Shown in pieces: positions 1 through 8,622 of a stretch of DNA of 64,000 nt. The stretch is from the NCBI GenBank assembly GCA_012521555.1, contig JAAYMC010000052.1, forward strand, positions 1-64,000, in the 5' to 3' direction. The notes beneath the pieces are model-generated. The model was given only the letters and a program-made list of their open reading frames with translations, searched no databases and was not told where the DNA came from. The DNA comes from Clostridiales bacterium (GTDB lineage: Bacteria > Bacillota > Clostridia > Oscillospirales > Oscillospiraceae). Numbering within the stretch: position 1 is the first letter of the stretch; every line of letters begins with the position of its first letter. The translations under genes were made by a program, and so were the position numbers.

Positions 1-122
1 CGGGCAAGAAGCCGCTCGACGAGCACCTTTGTCTTTCCGGAGCCGGCCGCCGCCGAGACGAGCAGCGCCCCGCCCCTGTTTGTGATGGCCGCCTCCTGAT
101 CGCGCGTGAATTTAATCGGCAC
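1..122 (-). CDS. addA: ATP-dependent helicase/nuclease subunit A, N-terminal fragment
   Basis: Only the first 40 or so codons lie in the window; the gene continues beyond the left edge. The peptide begins with a GTG codon at 122 and contains the Q-motif region (FTRDQEAAI) followed by a UvrD/Rep-type Walker [10 protein letters not shown]. This is the start of AddA, the helicase and nuclease partner of AddB in double-strand break resection and recombination. The start is supported by an AGGGAGG ribosome site about 6 bases upstream. It overlaps the addB stop by 11 bases, so the two subunits are translationally coupled. Identity rests on a short stretch plus the addB neighbour. Confidence 0.9.
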   Translation of the reverse strand, partial: MPIKFTRDQEAAITNRGGALLVSAAAGSGKTKVLVERLLA

Positions 123-3100
123 GGTTTTTCCTCCCTTCTATGAGCGCCCAGACGTCCGGCGCCGGTATCGACCGCACATAGCGCTTCCTGTCGCCGTACC
201 GCTCGCTGAAGTGGCAGGCCGAGCGGTAGTCGCACACGCGGCAGGCGTTTTCCTCCTCGTTTTTGTACATCGGCTCGGCGGTAAGATTCCCCCGGCGGAT
301 CTGACGCACCATCGCCTTCAGGACGTCGTCAATATGGCGCTTAAGCTCCCCGAGGCGCTCGAGCCGCGCGAGGCTGTCGCCCTGAAACACGCCGTTTTTC
401 ATCTTGACGGGGAGAAACTGCGCCGCGTCCCCCCGCGCCATCGCGCCGAGGACCGCGTCGTCGTCGAGGAGCAGGCCGGTGCGGCGCACTTTTTTCATCC
501 GCTCCTCCAAAATCGCCTCCGGCGTGGCGCGCCGCGAGACTTTCAGCAGGTCGTCGCGCGCCGGGATGTACAGCACGCCGGCGGGCGCTATATTGTGCCC
601 GAACTTCGCCGCGCCGTTTTCGCACAGGGCGAAGAGGTAGATGAGCATCTGCATGTTGAGCCCCTGGTACACGTCCGAGAGCTTAAACGCCTTGCGCCCC
701 GTCTTGTAGTCGACCACGCGGACGTAGAGCGTGTCGCCCTTGACCCAGCCGTCCACGCGGTCGACGAAGCCCATAATCTTCAGCGCCTCCTCCCCTTCGC
801 CGACGGCGTAGGGCGGGACGCCGCCGCGCTCGGAAAACTCAAGCTCGAAGTCGAGAGGAACAAAGTCTGAGTCCTTGAGCTCCCACACCATGTCGAGCAC
901 GATGGCTTTCGCGTCGCGGCAGAGGCGGTTGAACAAATAGATAAAACGGCCGGATTTGTCGCGAAACCCGTCGAGGACGTTTTCGACGTACTCCCTGATA
1001 TACCGCTCGGTGTACTCCGCCGCCCGCTCGGGCGTCACGGCGGCAAAGCCCTCCCCGTCCCGGATCTCGCGGATGACGTTTTCGAGGATATAGTGCATGA
1101 ACGTGCCCACCACGGGCGCGTCGAACACCGCCGGCGCGCGCGGACGGAGCTTCAGCCCGTACTGAAGGAAATAGCGGTACCGGCAGGAATAGAACGCGTC
1201 GACGCGCGAGGCGGAGACAACCGGCACGGCCCCGTAGAGCGCCCGCGCCGCCTCCGGCGAGAGGGCGCCGCGCGTGAGGACCGCCCCTTCCCGAAGCGCC
1301 CGCAGCTGCTCGGCCGTCTGTTTGTGCATCGAAAAGTACGCCCGCGCCGTCTGCGCCGCCTCCGACGGGCGCGCGCCGTCGTCGGAGGCCGCCATCTCAA
1401 AGCAGGGCACGGGGGCATTGAGGCGGAAGTCCTCTACGGTGTCGGCGCACAGCTTGAGACCGAACATCTCCCGCATCCGGCGCACGACGAACGACGGGCG
1501 CTTTTCCTCGCCGGAAAAGCCCGTCTCGGGCCAGGAGACGAAGATGCGCCGCCCGGGCATCGCAAGCAGCGCGTAGACGGCGTGCATCGCGCGGGACAGC
1601 AGCTGCGGCGCCGTCTCGCCGATGGGAAGGCCAAGCTCTGAAATCTCAAGCCGCTCGTCGTCCGAGAGAAGCCCCCCGCCGCTTTGCCGGCCGGGGATAA
1701 AGTCGTCGCTTGCGCCGACGAGGATGAGGTGCCCCACCCCCCGCCGCCGCTGGCGCGTAAAGTCCCCGACCATGACGCGGTCGAGCGAGACGGGGATGGT
1801 GCCAAAGTCGTACTGCGCAATCAGCAGGCTCCACAGCTGCGCAAACTCCGCCGGCGTGCCGGAAATGTCCCCCGCCGCGTCGTAAAACTCCTGCATGGCG
1901 CGGCAGAGGATGTCCCAGAGCTTGTCGTACTCGTCGGCAATCTGAAGCTGCCCGCTCTCATAAAACCGCTCCCGCTTTTCCATGATGCGCCCGGGCAGCC
2001 CGATCTCCTCGATGAACGCGTAGAGGGCGCGGAGCATCTCGCCGAAACTGCCGGCTTTCTTAAGCGCGGCCGAGAGGGCCTGAAGCGGCCGCGCGACAAA
2101 CCGGCGCAGGGCGTTGATGCGCTCCAAAAGGGCGCTGTTTTCGCCCTGGTCGTCGTATCCGCCGGGCGGCAGCGCCCAGTCGGCCTGCCGCGTCCACATC
2201 GTGCCGCGGATGTTCCACATCAGCACATAGTTTTCCAAAAGGTCGACGCTCTCGCGGTCGAGCCCGGCAAGGCCCGTTTTCAGGTACCGGAAAACGGGCT
2301 CGTACTCCCAGCCGCCGAGGATAATCTCCAGCGCGCTTTCGATGAGCGCCACGGGCGGCTTTGAGCGCAGGTCCGTCCTGCGGCTCGTATAGTACGGGAT
2401 GCCGTATTTGTCGAAGATGTTCTCAAGCAGCGCCCCGTAGCTTCCCCAGTCGCCGGCCGCGACGGCGATGTCACGCCAGCGCGCCCCCTCCCGCACGAGG
2501 GCGAGCACGCGCGCGGCGGCGTATTCGCACTCGTCGGCGGGCGACGCGGCGCGATAGAGCTCCAGCGCCGCCGCCTCCCCTTCAAAGCGCGCGGGAGTGT
2601 AGGAAAAGAGGTTTTGTTCGAGGAATATAAGCTCCGGCGGGCTGTCCCGGCGCGGCTCTGTCATCGTCTCCGTTTTCGCCTCAATCCCGTATTCCCTGGC
2701 CTTCTCCAGGAGGAGTAAGGCGGTGCGCCGCGCCGCCTCAAACGGCTCTTCCGCGCCGTCAAGGCCGTCGCAGGTCAGGCAGACCGTCATGGGCAGGCCG
2801 CGCCGCAAAAGCTCCGTCACGACGCGCAGCTCCGCCGCGGTAAAGTCCGTAAACCCGTCGATATAGATATGCGCCCCGTCGAAAAGCGCGCAGCGCCGGA
2901 CGGCGTCGGCAAGCCTTGCGGGCAGGTCGTCCGGGTCGATTTTGTCGTCGCCCAATCGCGCGTCGTAGGCGGCCATGATGACCGCCAGGTCGTGCAGCTT
3001 GTCCTGCAGCGGACCCTTTGCGCGGCGGGACGCCGCCTCAAGGTCAAGCGGCGTGATGAGGGCGCGCTTTAGGAGGCTGACCGTCTCCACAAGCGGCCGC

Positions 3101-3447
3101 AGGTACTCCGGACGCCGCGCCGCGCCGCCGTAGACCTTCAGCCGCCCGGCCACGTCGCCCACGGCGCAGCTCATGAGCAGGATACGCCCGCCGGCGCTCA
3201 CTGCCGTCCGTGCCAGGCCCCCTGTCTGCGCCAGCACGCGGTGCGTCAGGCGGGTGAAGCTGAGCACCTCGCCGTACAGGCTCAGGGAGTCCCCGCAGCG
3301 CCTGAGAAGCTGGCGCTCGGCCTCGTGGGAGTACTGCTCCGGCACGATGTAAAACAGCTTCTCCTTCCCTTCGATGCGGCGGGCGATCTCGTCCATCACG
3401 CGCTGCGTTTTTCCCGTTCCGGCGCGGCCGAGTATTAAAGTGAGCAT
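112..3447 (-). CDS. addB: ATP-dependent helicase/nuclease subunit B (AddB)
   Basis: AddB, 1111 aa, pairs with AddA to process DNA double-strand ends to 3' tails for RecA loading. Residues 7-14 are a Walker A motif (GRAGTGKT). The C-terminal third carries the PD-(D/E)xK nuclease core, seen as VVDYKTGRK followed by a QxxxY-type motif ([11 protein letters not shown]). The four cysteines expected to hold the AddB 4Fe-4S cluster are present: one in FYSCRYRYF before the nuclease domain and three in [10 protein letters not shown] near the C-terminus. Length is normal for the family. The ATG at 3447 has GAAAGGA upstream. It is the promoter-proximal gene of the addB-addA operon. Confidence 0.96.
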   Translation of the reverse strand: MLTLILGRAGTGKTQRVMDEIARRIEGKEKLFYIVPEQYSHEAERQLLRRCGDSLSLYGEVLSFTRLTHRVLAQTGGLARTAVSAGGRILLMSCAVGDVAGRLKVYGGAARRPEYLRPLVETVSLLKRALITPLDLEAASRRAKGPLQDKLHDLAVIMAAYDARLGDDKIDPDDLPARLADAVRRCALFDGAHIYIDGFTDFTAAELRVVTELLRRGLPMTVCLTCDGLDGAEEPFEAARRTALLLLEKAREYGIEAKTETMTEPRRDSPPELIFLEQNLFSYTPARFEGEAAALELYRAASPADECEYAAARVLALVREGARWRDIAVAAGDWGSYGALLENIFDKYGIPYYTSRRTDLRSKPPVALIESALEIILGGWEYEPVFRYLKTGLAGLDRESVDLLENYVLMWNIRGTMWTRQADWALPPGGYDDQGENSALLERINALRRFVARPLQALSAALKKAGSFGEMLRALYAFIEEIGLPGRIMEKRERFYESGQLQIADEYDKLWDILCRAMQEFYDAAGDISGTPAEFAQLWSLLIAQYDFGTIPVSLDRVMVGDFTRQRRRGVGHLILVGASDDFIPGRQSGGGLLSDDERLEISELGLPIGETAPQLLSRAMHAVYALLAMPGRRIFVSWPETGFSGEEKRPSFVVRRMREMFGLKLCADTVEDFRLNAPVPCFEMAASDDGARPSEAAQTARAYFSMHKQTAEQLRALREGAVLTRGALSPEAARALYGAVPVVSASRVDAFYSCRYRYFLQYGLKLRPRAPAVFDAPVVGTFMHYILENVIREIRDGEGFAAVTPERAAEYTERYIREYVENVLDGFRDKSGRFIYLFNRLCRDAKAIVLDMVWELKDSDFVPLDFELEFSERGGVPPYAVGEGEEALKIMGFVDRVDGWVKGDTLYVRVVDYKTGRKAFKLSDVYQGLNMQMLIYLFALCENGAAKFGHNIAPAGVLYIPARDDLLKVSRRATPEAILEERMKKVRRTGLLLDDDAVLGAMARGDAAQFLPVKMKNGVFQGDSLARLERLGELKRHIDDVLKAMVRQIRRGNLTAEPMYKNEEENACRVCDYRSACHFSERYGDRKRYVRSIPAPDVWALIEGRKNRAD

Positions 3448-3470
3448 GGCGGCACATCCTTTCGTCAGAA

Positions 3471-3489
3471 CGCCCTGCCGCGCAGGGCG
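3471..3489. other. Hairpin in the addB leader
   Basis: A perfect 8-bp inverted repeat (CGCCCTGC and GCAGGGCG, 3-base loop) lies in the addB 5' leader just upstream of the ribosome site. There is no T-tract in the addB direction, so it is not an obvious terminator. Function unknown. Confidence 0.4.
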
Positions 3490-3519
3490 TGGCGATAAAT
3501 GTTTACAAATCAGTGACGG

Positions 3520-3528
3520 ATTATGTCA
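3520..3528 (-). promoter_or_regulatory. Extended -10 promoter candidate for addB
   Basis: On the minus strand the sequence TGACATAAT fits an extended -10 (TGn followed by CATAAT). No good -35 is present at 17 bp. It sits about 75 bases upstream of the addB start in the divergent region shared with the deacetylase gene. Confidence 0.45.
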
Positions 3529-3568
3529 CATTTTCGCGTTTTTTGATACAATATTTCATATTTTGTCA

Positions 3569-3597
3569 TTCACAAGCGCGCTTTTCCCCTGTATAAT
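3569..3597 (+). promoter_or_regulatory. Sigma-A promoter of the deacetylase lipoprotein gene
   Basis: TTCACA (-35), 17-bp spacer, TATAAT (-10): five of six and six of six matches to consensus. It is followed by an AAGGAG ribosome site at 3623-3628 and the ATG at 3638. Confidence 0.8.
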
Positions 3598-3637
3598 GGG
3601 GACAGAATAGAGTTAAAGAGTTAAGGAGATCGCGCAA

Positions 3638-4876
3638 ATGTTCAAACGCATCATTCCGGGCGTGCTGGCCCTCGCCGCGCTGCTGACGCTCACCTCGTGC
3701 GTTAAAAAAGCGTCGGCAAATCCTCCGCCGCCCGTCGTCATCGTCGAGCCGACCGCCTCGCCTTCCGAGACGCCGGACGTCCCCGAAACGCCCGTGCCGC
3801 CCGTTGTTGTCGAGTCGCCCGAGCCGTCCCCGCCGCCGGCGCCGGACTTAAATCTCGTCCCGTACGACGGCGTGGTGGAGCACCTGTTTTTCCACCCCGT
3901 CGTGGCGTATCCGGAGCTCGCGTTTGACGGGGACTACAAGGAAAAAGGCATCGACGACTACATGGTCACCGTCAGCGAATACAAGAAGATGCTCCAGAGC
4001 ATCTACGACAACGGCTACATTCTCGTCGACATCAACGACGTCTGGAGCGAAGTCGTCGACGAAAACGGCAACGCCAAAATGGTGCGCAACACGCTGATGA
4101 TACCCGAGGGCAAAAAACCGCTCATTTTGTCCTTCGACGACGTCAACTACTACGAGTACATGCTCGCAAACGGCTTTACTTACAAGCTCGTCCTTAGGGA
4201 CGGCGAGCTGTGGAGCTGGGGGCTTGACCCGCAGGGCAACGAAGTCTACTCGCAGGACCTTGACGCCATCACCATTCTCGACAAATTCGTGAAGGAACAC
4301 CCCGACTTTTCCTTGAACGGCGCGAAAGGGTGCCTGTCCCTCACGGGATACGAGGGCATCCTCGGCTACCGCACGCACACCGACAAAAACGACACGTCGG
4401 AGGAGGCGGCGCGCCGGCGCGCGCGGGAAATTGAGGCCGTCAAGCCCATCATCCAGAAGCTCAAGGAGACGGGCTGGACGTTCGGCTGCCACTCGTGGGG
4501 GCACATCAACCTCTCGTCGGCCTCCACGGAAAAAATCAAGGCCGACACCGAGCGGTGGCTTGACGAAGTCGGCTCTCTCGTCGGCCCCACGAAAATCTAC
4601 TTCTACCCCTTCGGCGCCAGGCCCGACGGCAGCGACGTCAAGCAGACGGGCCCCTCGTTTAAGTATCTGCAGAGCGTGGGCTTTCGCGTCTTCTGCTCCG
4701 TCGGCATCGACTCGTTCTCGAAAATCAAGACCGATATCTCCGCCGTCATCTGCGACCGCATGCACCCCGACGGCATGACGCTGCGCAACCAGCGCGACCG
4801 GTACTTAAGGTTCTATGACGCGAAGGAAGTCTTCGACTATGAAAACCGCCCGGACTACGGCGTGTCCTGGAACTGA
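3638..4876 (+). CDS. Polysaccharide deacetylase-family lipoprotein
   Basis: 412 aa. A signal peptide ends in the lipobox LTSC, with Cys21 the predicted lipid-modified residue. A Pro/Ser/Glu-rich linker (about residues 28-72) tethers the enzyme outside the membrane. The rest resembles the NodB/CE4 fold: a metal-site candidate FDD at 166-168, HSWGH at 285-289 (the H-S/T-x-x-H zinc motif) and FYPFGARP near 322 in place of the RxPY loop. Motif 1 reads FDDV rather than the usual DDG, and about 115 residues separate motifs 1 and 2, far more than in simple CE4 enzymes. Likely substrate is peptidoglycan or another cell-wall glycan. It is monocistronic, with its own promoter and terminator. Confidence 0.85.
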   Translation: MFKRIIPGVLALAALLTLTSCVKKASANPPPPVVIVEPTASPSETPDVPETPVPPVVVESPEPSPPPAPDLNLVPYDGVVEHLFFHPVVAYPELAFDGDYKEKGIDDYMVTVSEYKKMLQSIYDNGYILVDINDVWSEVVDENGNAKMVRNTLMIPEGKKPLILSFDDVNYYEYMLANGFTYKLVLRDGELWSWGLDPQGNEVYSQDLDAITILDKFVKEHPDFSLNGAKGCLSLTGYEGILGYRTHTDKNDTSEEAARRRAREIEAVKPIIQKLKETGWTFGCHSWGHINLSSASTEKIKADTERWLDEVGSLVGPTKIYFYPFGARPDGSDVKQTGPSFKYLQSVGFRVFCSVGIDSFSKIKTDISAVICDRMHPDGMTLRNQRDRYLRFYDAKEVFDYENRPDYGVSWN

Positions 4877-4893
4877 CCATAAATGAGCGCCTT

Positions 4894-4931
4894 GCGCCGC
4901 CCTCTTTCAGCGAGGGCGGCGCTTTTGTTTT
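4894..4931 (+). terminator. Rho-independent terminator after the deacetylase gene
   Basis: An 11-bp perfect GC-rich stem (GCGCCGCCCTC paired with GAGGGCGGCGC, 7-base loop) followed by TTTTGTTTT, beginning 18 bases after the stop codon. Confidence 0.9.
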
Positions 4932-4950
4932 GCGCGATTTTATTTTGACT

Positions 4951-5571
4951 TTATTTCCCGTCGGCAAAGCTCGTAAACTGCGGCTTTTCAACGGGCGGCA
5001 GCGGCGCGTTCCCGTCCCGGATGGACTTGAGGAGCCACGCCATGTTCTCGCCGAGCATGCGCATCGTCTGCAGGCCTTCCTTGTCCTTCTTCACGTCTTC
5101 GGGCGTTCTGCCGTGCACGGAGTTCCAGTACTGGGAGGAGACGACGGGCATGCGGTTGATGGTAAAGTACTTGTTGAGGCGGTCGAAGGCGGCGCTCGCC
5201 CCGCCGCGGCGGCAGCTGACCACGGCCGCGGCCGGCTTGTTCCACAGCTTCCGGCCGGAGGAGTAGAAGATGCGGTCGAGCAGGGCCGTGAGCGCGCCGT
5301 TGGGGCCGGCAAAGTACACGGGGGAGCCGACGACGATGCCGTCCGCCTCGGCGCATTTGGCCGCAAGCTCGTTGCAGATATCGTCGTCAAAGACGCATTT
5401 GCCTTCCTTAAAGCACGTCAGGCAGGCGATACAGCCGTGGACGGGCTCGGTGCCGATGTGGAAAATCTCCGTCTCGATGCCGTTTCTCTCAAGGGCGTCG
5501 GCCACTTCGCGGAGCGCGGTGTATGTACAGCCTTCCTTGTGGGGGCTGCCGTTGATGAGCAGAACCTTCAC
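4951..5571 (-). CDS. Flavodoxin-family NAD(P)H-dependent oxidoreductase (iron-sulfur flavoprotein-like)
   Basis: 206 aa flavodoxin-fold protein. The N-terminus (MKVLLINGSPHKEGCT) holds the FMN phosphate loop, and the segment with VVGSPVYF is the second flavin contact typical of NADPH-dependent FMN reductases and iron-sulfur flavoproteins. Cysteines 47, 50, 53 and 59 (CxxCxxCx5C) match the compact cluster motif of iron-sulfur flavoproteins, so a 4Fe-4S centre is likely but not proven. Probable role: soluble electron transfer or quinone/disulfide reduction in an anaerobe; the substrate cannot be told. It appears monocistronic, with its own promoter upstream. Confidence 0.85.
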   Translation of the reverse strand: MKVLLINGSPHKEGCTYTALREVADALERNGIETEIFHIGTEPVHGCIACLTCFKEGKCVFDDDICNELAAKCAEADGIVVGSPVYFAGPNGALTALLDRIFYSSGRKLWNKPAAAVVSCRRGGASAAFDRLNKYFTINRMPVVSSQYWNSVHGRTPEDVKKDKEGLQTMRMLGENMAWLLKSIRDGNAPLPPVEKPQFTSFADGK

Positions 5572-5623
5572 GTTTCATCCCTCGCCTTTCTGGCACAGCG
5601 TGCCGGAATTTTTTGTTGACTCT

Positions 5624-5652
5624 ATTTTACAACACGCCGCACCGGAGGGCAA
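5624..5652 (-). promoter_or_regulatory. Sigma-A promoter candidate for the flavoprotein gene
   Basis: On the minus strand TTGCCC (-35, 5647-5652), 17-bp spacer, TAAAAT (-10, 5624-5629), about 50 bases upstream of the start codon. Confidence 0.6.
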
Positions 5653-5697
5653 CGGTTTCGGCGTCGCGCCCGGAAAGCTGTACAATAAAGCGGACAG

Positions 5698-5726
5698 AAA
5701 AAAAACGGCGCGTTAACCGCGCCGTC
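5698..5726 (-). terminator. Terminator after spoIIR
   Basis: An 8-bp stem (ACGGCGCG paired with CGCGCCGT, 5-base loop) with an eight-T run on the minus strand, 40 bases beyond the spoIIR stop. A T-run on the other side makes it potentially bidirectional. Confidence 0.85.
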
Positions 5727-5766
5727 TTTTTCATCCCGTTCATCATGGGTTTTTTCATGTACCGCT

Positions 5767-6384
5767 TTAGAATATCCCGCGCTCCTTGAAAAACGCCTTG
5801 ATTTTGTGGAAGATCTCGAGCGTCTTAAACTTGATGACGTAGCGCGGCGTCTCCTCCGTAATCAGGCGCACTTCCTCGTCCGTCAGGCCCGCAAACGCCT
5901 CCACGTCCCCTTCGGCTGCGGCAAAGCACAGCGGCGGGTACACGACGCACCACCAGTTGCCGCCGCCGCCCTCCCCGATGGTCACGCGCAGGGAGAGGTA
6001 GTCCCCCGCGGGCAGCGCGAACGTCTCGTACCGGCGCGTCGGGAGGGACTCCATGCCGAGCGTCGCCGTGACGGGATAGTCAAATCCATTCTCGCGCACC
6101 GTCTCCGCCGCGGCCTCTTCAATCGCGGGAAGGTACTCCGCTAAAACAGCCCGCGCCAGGTCGCGGTCCGTGATGCCTTTCAGGAGGGGCTGCGTCATCT
6201 CAAGGACCTTATCCCGGACCGCTGTTTTGAGCGCCTGGTCCTCCTTCGAGTCGGAATTTGGCACAACGTGCAGCCGGATGAGCTTTGACGATAGCTCCGC
6301 CTGCTCGCGCGCGAGCGCCGTCCCGCCCAGAAGCGCCGCGACGACGGCGATGACGAGCGCGATTTCCCATACTTTCAGTTTCAT
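5767..6384 (-). CDS. spoIIR: Stage II sporulation protein R
   Basis: 205 aa. SpoIIR is made in the forespore under sigma-F and exported; it triggers SpoIIGA to process pro-sigma-E in the mother cell. An N-terminal membrane/signal segment (about residues 5-25) is followed by the family signatures KLIRLHVVPNSDSKEDQ and NWWCVVYPPLCF. Length matches the family. The ATG at 6384 is preceded by GGAGG. It is flanked by its own terminator and does not appear to share a transcript with ispE. A weak sigma-F-like arrangement upstream (CCATA, 15 bases, CGTTACAT, around 6390-6417) is not convincing. The gene is direct evidence of endospore formation. Confidence 0.96.
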   Translation of the reverse strand: MKLKVWEIALVIAVVAALLGGTALAREQAELSSKLIRLHVVPNSDSKEDQALKTAVRDKVLEMTQPLLKGITDRDLARAVLAEYLPAIEEAAAETVRENGFDYPVTATLGMESLPTRRYETFALPAGDYLSLRVTIGEGGGGNWWCVVYPPLCFAAAEGDVEAFAGLTDEEVRLITEETPRYVIKFKTLEIFHKIKAFFKERGIF

Positions 6385-6469
6385 ATATGCCTCCGTGTCG
6401 CATTATGTAACGGTCTTCTACAAAAAGTATGGGCAATCTTTTCCACGGCTAAACCGGCCTCGACGAAAA

Positions 6470-6502
6470 ATCAAAAGCCCCGCCGGTCTGGCGGGGCTTT
6501 TT
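6470..6502 (-). terminator. Terminator of the lrp-aminotransferase-apgM-ispE operon
   Basis: A stem of GCCCCGCC with GGCGGGGC and a 5-base loop, flanked by A and T runs on both sides, lies immediately downstream of the ispE stop on the minus strand. Confidence 0.9.
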
Positions 6503-6506
6503 CCGC

Positions 6507-7376
6507 TTAAATATCTATCTGCCGCACGGGCCTGACAAGGAAGCACTCCGGGTACGTCCCGCGCAGGGCGCGGCAGGCGGCTTTGGCCGCGTCCTCGTCG
6601 TCGAAGAGGCCGAAGACGGCCGAGCCCGTCCCCGTCATGACGGCGCCGAGCGCGCGGTGGTCGCAGAGGGCGCCGCGGATGGCCTCGACGTCGTCGCGCT
6701 CCCGCTGAAGCACGTCCTCGAACACGTTGTACATCCGCCGCGCCACGCCGGTGAGGCTCCCCTCCTCCAGCGCGCGCACAATTCCGTCCGTGTCGGGGCG
6801 CAGCTGGATTTTCTCCCACTTGACGCGGGAGAACAGCTCCGGCGTGGAGACGGAAAACGCCGGCTTGCAGAGCACGATAAAGCACTCCGGCAGCGGCGTA
6901 AGGGGCGTAAGCACCTCGCCCCGCCCTTCCGCGAGGGCCGTCCCGCCGCGCACGCAAAACGGCACGTCCGAGCCGACCTTTTCCGCGAGGGTTTCGAGCT
7001 CGCGCGCCGTCATCCCTGTACCGAACAGGCGGCTTAGTGCGCGCAGCGTGGCCGCGCCGTCCGTGCTCCCGCCGCCGAGGCCCGCGCCGACGGGGATGCG
7101 CTTTTTAATGTCAATCTCCGTCCTGTAGCCGGAGATGCCCGCCGCCTCGTAAAAGACGGCGGCGGCGCGGGCGGCGATGTTGCGCGCGTCGCCCGGCAGG
7201 TAGCGCAGGTTCGTCCTCACAACGACGCCCTCGCCGGGGGAGACGGTGACCGCCACGTCGTCGCACAGCGACACGCTCTGCATCACCATGCGCATGGCGT
7301 GGTAGCCGTCGTCCAGTTTGCCGACGATGTCGATGGACAGGTTGATTTTTGCGTACGCTTTTTCCTCAGTGCGCAT
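6507..7376 (-). CDS. ispE: 4-diphosphocytidyl-2-C-methyl-D-erythritol kinase
   Basis: 289 aa GHMP-family kinase of the MEP isoprenoid pathway; it phosphorylates the 2-hydroxyl of CDP-methylerythritol with ATP. The N-terminus (AYAKINLSIDIVGK) carries the conserved Lys-Ile-Asn substrate loop. The ATP-binding glycine loop is PVGAGLGGGSTDGA. Normal family length. It is the last gene of the operon, starting 2 bases after the apgM stop, so translation is coupled. Its presence indicates that isoprenoids are made by the MEP route. Confidence 0.95.
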   Translation of the reverse strand: MRTEEKAYAKINLSIDIVGKLDDGYHAMRMVMQSVSLCDDVAVTVSPGEGVVVRTNLRYLPGDARNIAARAAAVFYEAAGISGYRTEIDIKKRIPVGAGLGGGSTDGAATLRALSRLFGTGMTARELETLAEKVGSDVPFCVRGGTALAEGRGEVLTPLTPLPECFIVLCKPAFSVSTPELFSRVKWEKIQLRPDTDGIVRALEEGSLTGVARRMYNVFEDVLQRERDDVEAIRGALCDHRALGAVMTGTGSAVFGLFDDEDAAKAACRALRGTYPECFLVRPVRQIDI

Positions 7377-7378
7377 AT

Positions 7379-8608
7379 CTACTCGCTAAACAGGCGCGGC
7401 ATGAGCGACACGCCTTCGCTGATAAACGGGCCCGCAAGTCCCTCCGCCTCCGTGTAGGCCCGGCCGGAGGGGCTCATCTCGCGGCTGTCGTACAGAATAT
7501 AGGGCACGGGGTCCCCGTCGTGCCCGCGGGTGGCGGTGAGCGTCTTGTGGTCGGAGAGGATGAGCATGCGGAACGGCGTCCCGCTCTCCCGCAGCGCCCT
7601 CACGATGGGGCCGACGATGCGGCTGCTCAGCCACTCGATGGCCTGAATCTTCCCCTCGAGGTCGCCGTTGTGCGTGCACTCGTCGGGCGCTTCGAGGTGG
7701 ACGGCCGCAAAATCGTAGCTTTTGAGCGCCTCGATGGCGGCGGACGCCTTGCCCTCGTAGTTTGTGTCAAGCTCGCCCGTCGCCCCTTCGACGGTGATGA
7801 GCTCTAAGCCCGCAAGGCGCGCGATGCCGTGGCACAGCGGAACGGCGGAGATGACGGCGCCCGATTTGCCGTACTGCTTTGTAAAGTCCGGCAGGGCGAC
7901 GGCCGTCCCTTCCGCCCAGAACCAGATGCCGTTTGCCGGCATCTTCCCCTCGGCGCGGCGCTTTTCGTTGATGGGGTGGCGGTCTAAAATCTCGTGCGCG
8001 AGCTTCATAAGAGAAAGCAGCACCTTCGCGTTTTCGCAGCCGGAGGGCAGCAATCCCCCGATTTTCTCGCCGAGGTGGTCGTGCGGCGGGATAAGGGCGA
8101 TGCCCGTGATATCCGCCGCCTTCTGGACGGCGATGTGCCGGAACGAGTGGCCCGGGTGGATGGAAAGCCCCGCCTCCTCCGCCGCGGCGCGGAAACGCTT
8201 ATCGCTCATGAGCGCCTCCACGACGGCGTCGGACACGTCGCCCTCGATGGAGCCGGCGGAGTGGGAGAGGATTTTCTTCTCCTCGAAGGGGATATTACCG
8301 TCCTCAAACGTGACCATGTTGCAGCGGTACGCCACGCTCCCCGGCTCGAGCAGCAGGCCGCTTGCGGCCGCCTCGAGGGGCGCGCGCCCCGTGTAACACA
8401 CGCGCGGGTCGCACCCGAAAATGGACAAAATCGCCGTGTCGCTCCCGGCGGGCAGGCCCTCGGGGATGGTGCGCACGGTGCCGACTTCGCCGGCGCGCGC
8501 GAGCGCGTCGATTTCCGGCTTCTTCGCGTATTCAAGCGGCGTTTTCCCGCCGAGGGAATCGACGGGATTGTCGGCCATGCCGTCGCCGATGATGAGAACG
8601 TATTTCAT
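7379..8608 (-). CDS. apgM: Cofactor-independent phosphoglycerate mutase, archaeal-type (ApgM-like)
   Basis: 409 aa alkaline-phosphatase-superfamily protein. The N-terminal metal-binding segment VLIIGDGMADNP and the nucleophile region GLPAGSDTAILSIFG match ApgM-type 2,3-bisphosphoglycerate-independent phosphoglycerate mutases, not the longer GpmI type. A C-terminal metal cluster is visible in ILSDHKT followed by TRGHDGDPVPY. Likely reaction: interconversion of 3- and 2-phosphoglycerate. Some relatives of this group act on phosphohomoserine instead, and the aminotransferase upstream leaves an amino-acid role open. It lies 14 bases downstream of the aminotransferase. Confidence 0.85.
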   Translation of the reverse strand: MKYVLIIGDGMADNPVDSLGGKTPLEYAKKPEIDALARAGEVGTVRTIPEGLPAGSDTAILSIFGCDPRVCYTGRAPLEAAASGLLLEPGSVAYRCNMVTFEDGNIPFEEKKILSHSAGSIEGDVSDAVVEALMSDKRFRAAAEEAGLSIHPGHSFRHIAVQKAADITGIALIPPHDHLGEKIGGLLPSGCENAKVLLSLMKLAHEILDRHPINEKRRAEGKMPANGIWFWAEGTAVALPDFTKQYGKSGAVISAVPLCHGIARLAGLELITVEGATGELDTNYEGKASAAIEALKSYDFAAVHLEAPDECTHNGDLEGKIQAIEWLSSRIVGPIVRALRESGTPFRMLILSDHKTLTATRGHDGDPVPYILYDSREMSPSGRAYTEAEGLAGPFISEGVSLMPRLFSE

Positions 8609-8622
8609 TGCTGTCGCCCTTT

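Noticed and set aside
6385-6440. Sigma-F promoter of spoIIR
   Set aside because: CCATA and CGTTACAT are spaced about right, but the GG of the -10 is missing and matches are too few to annotate.
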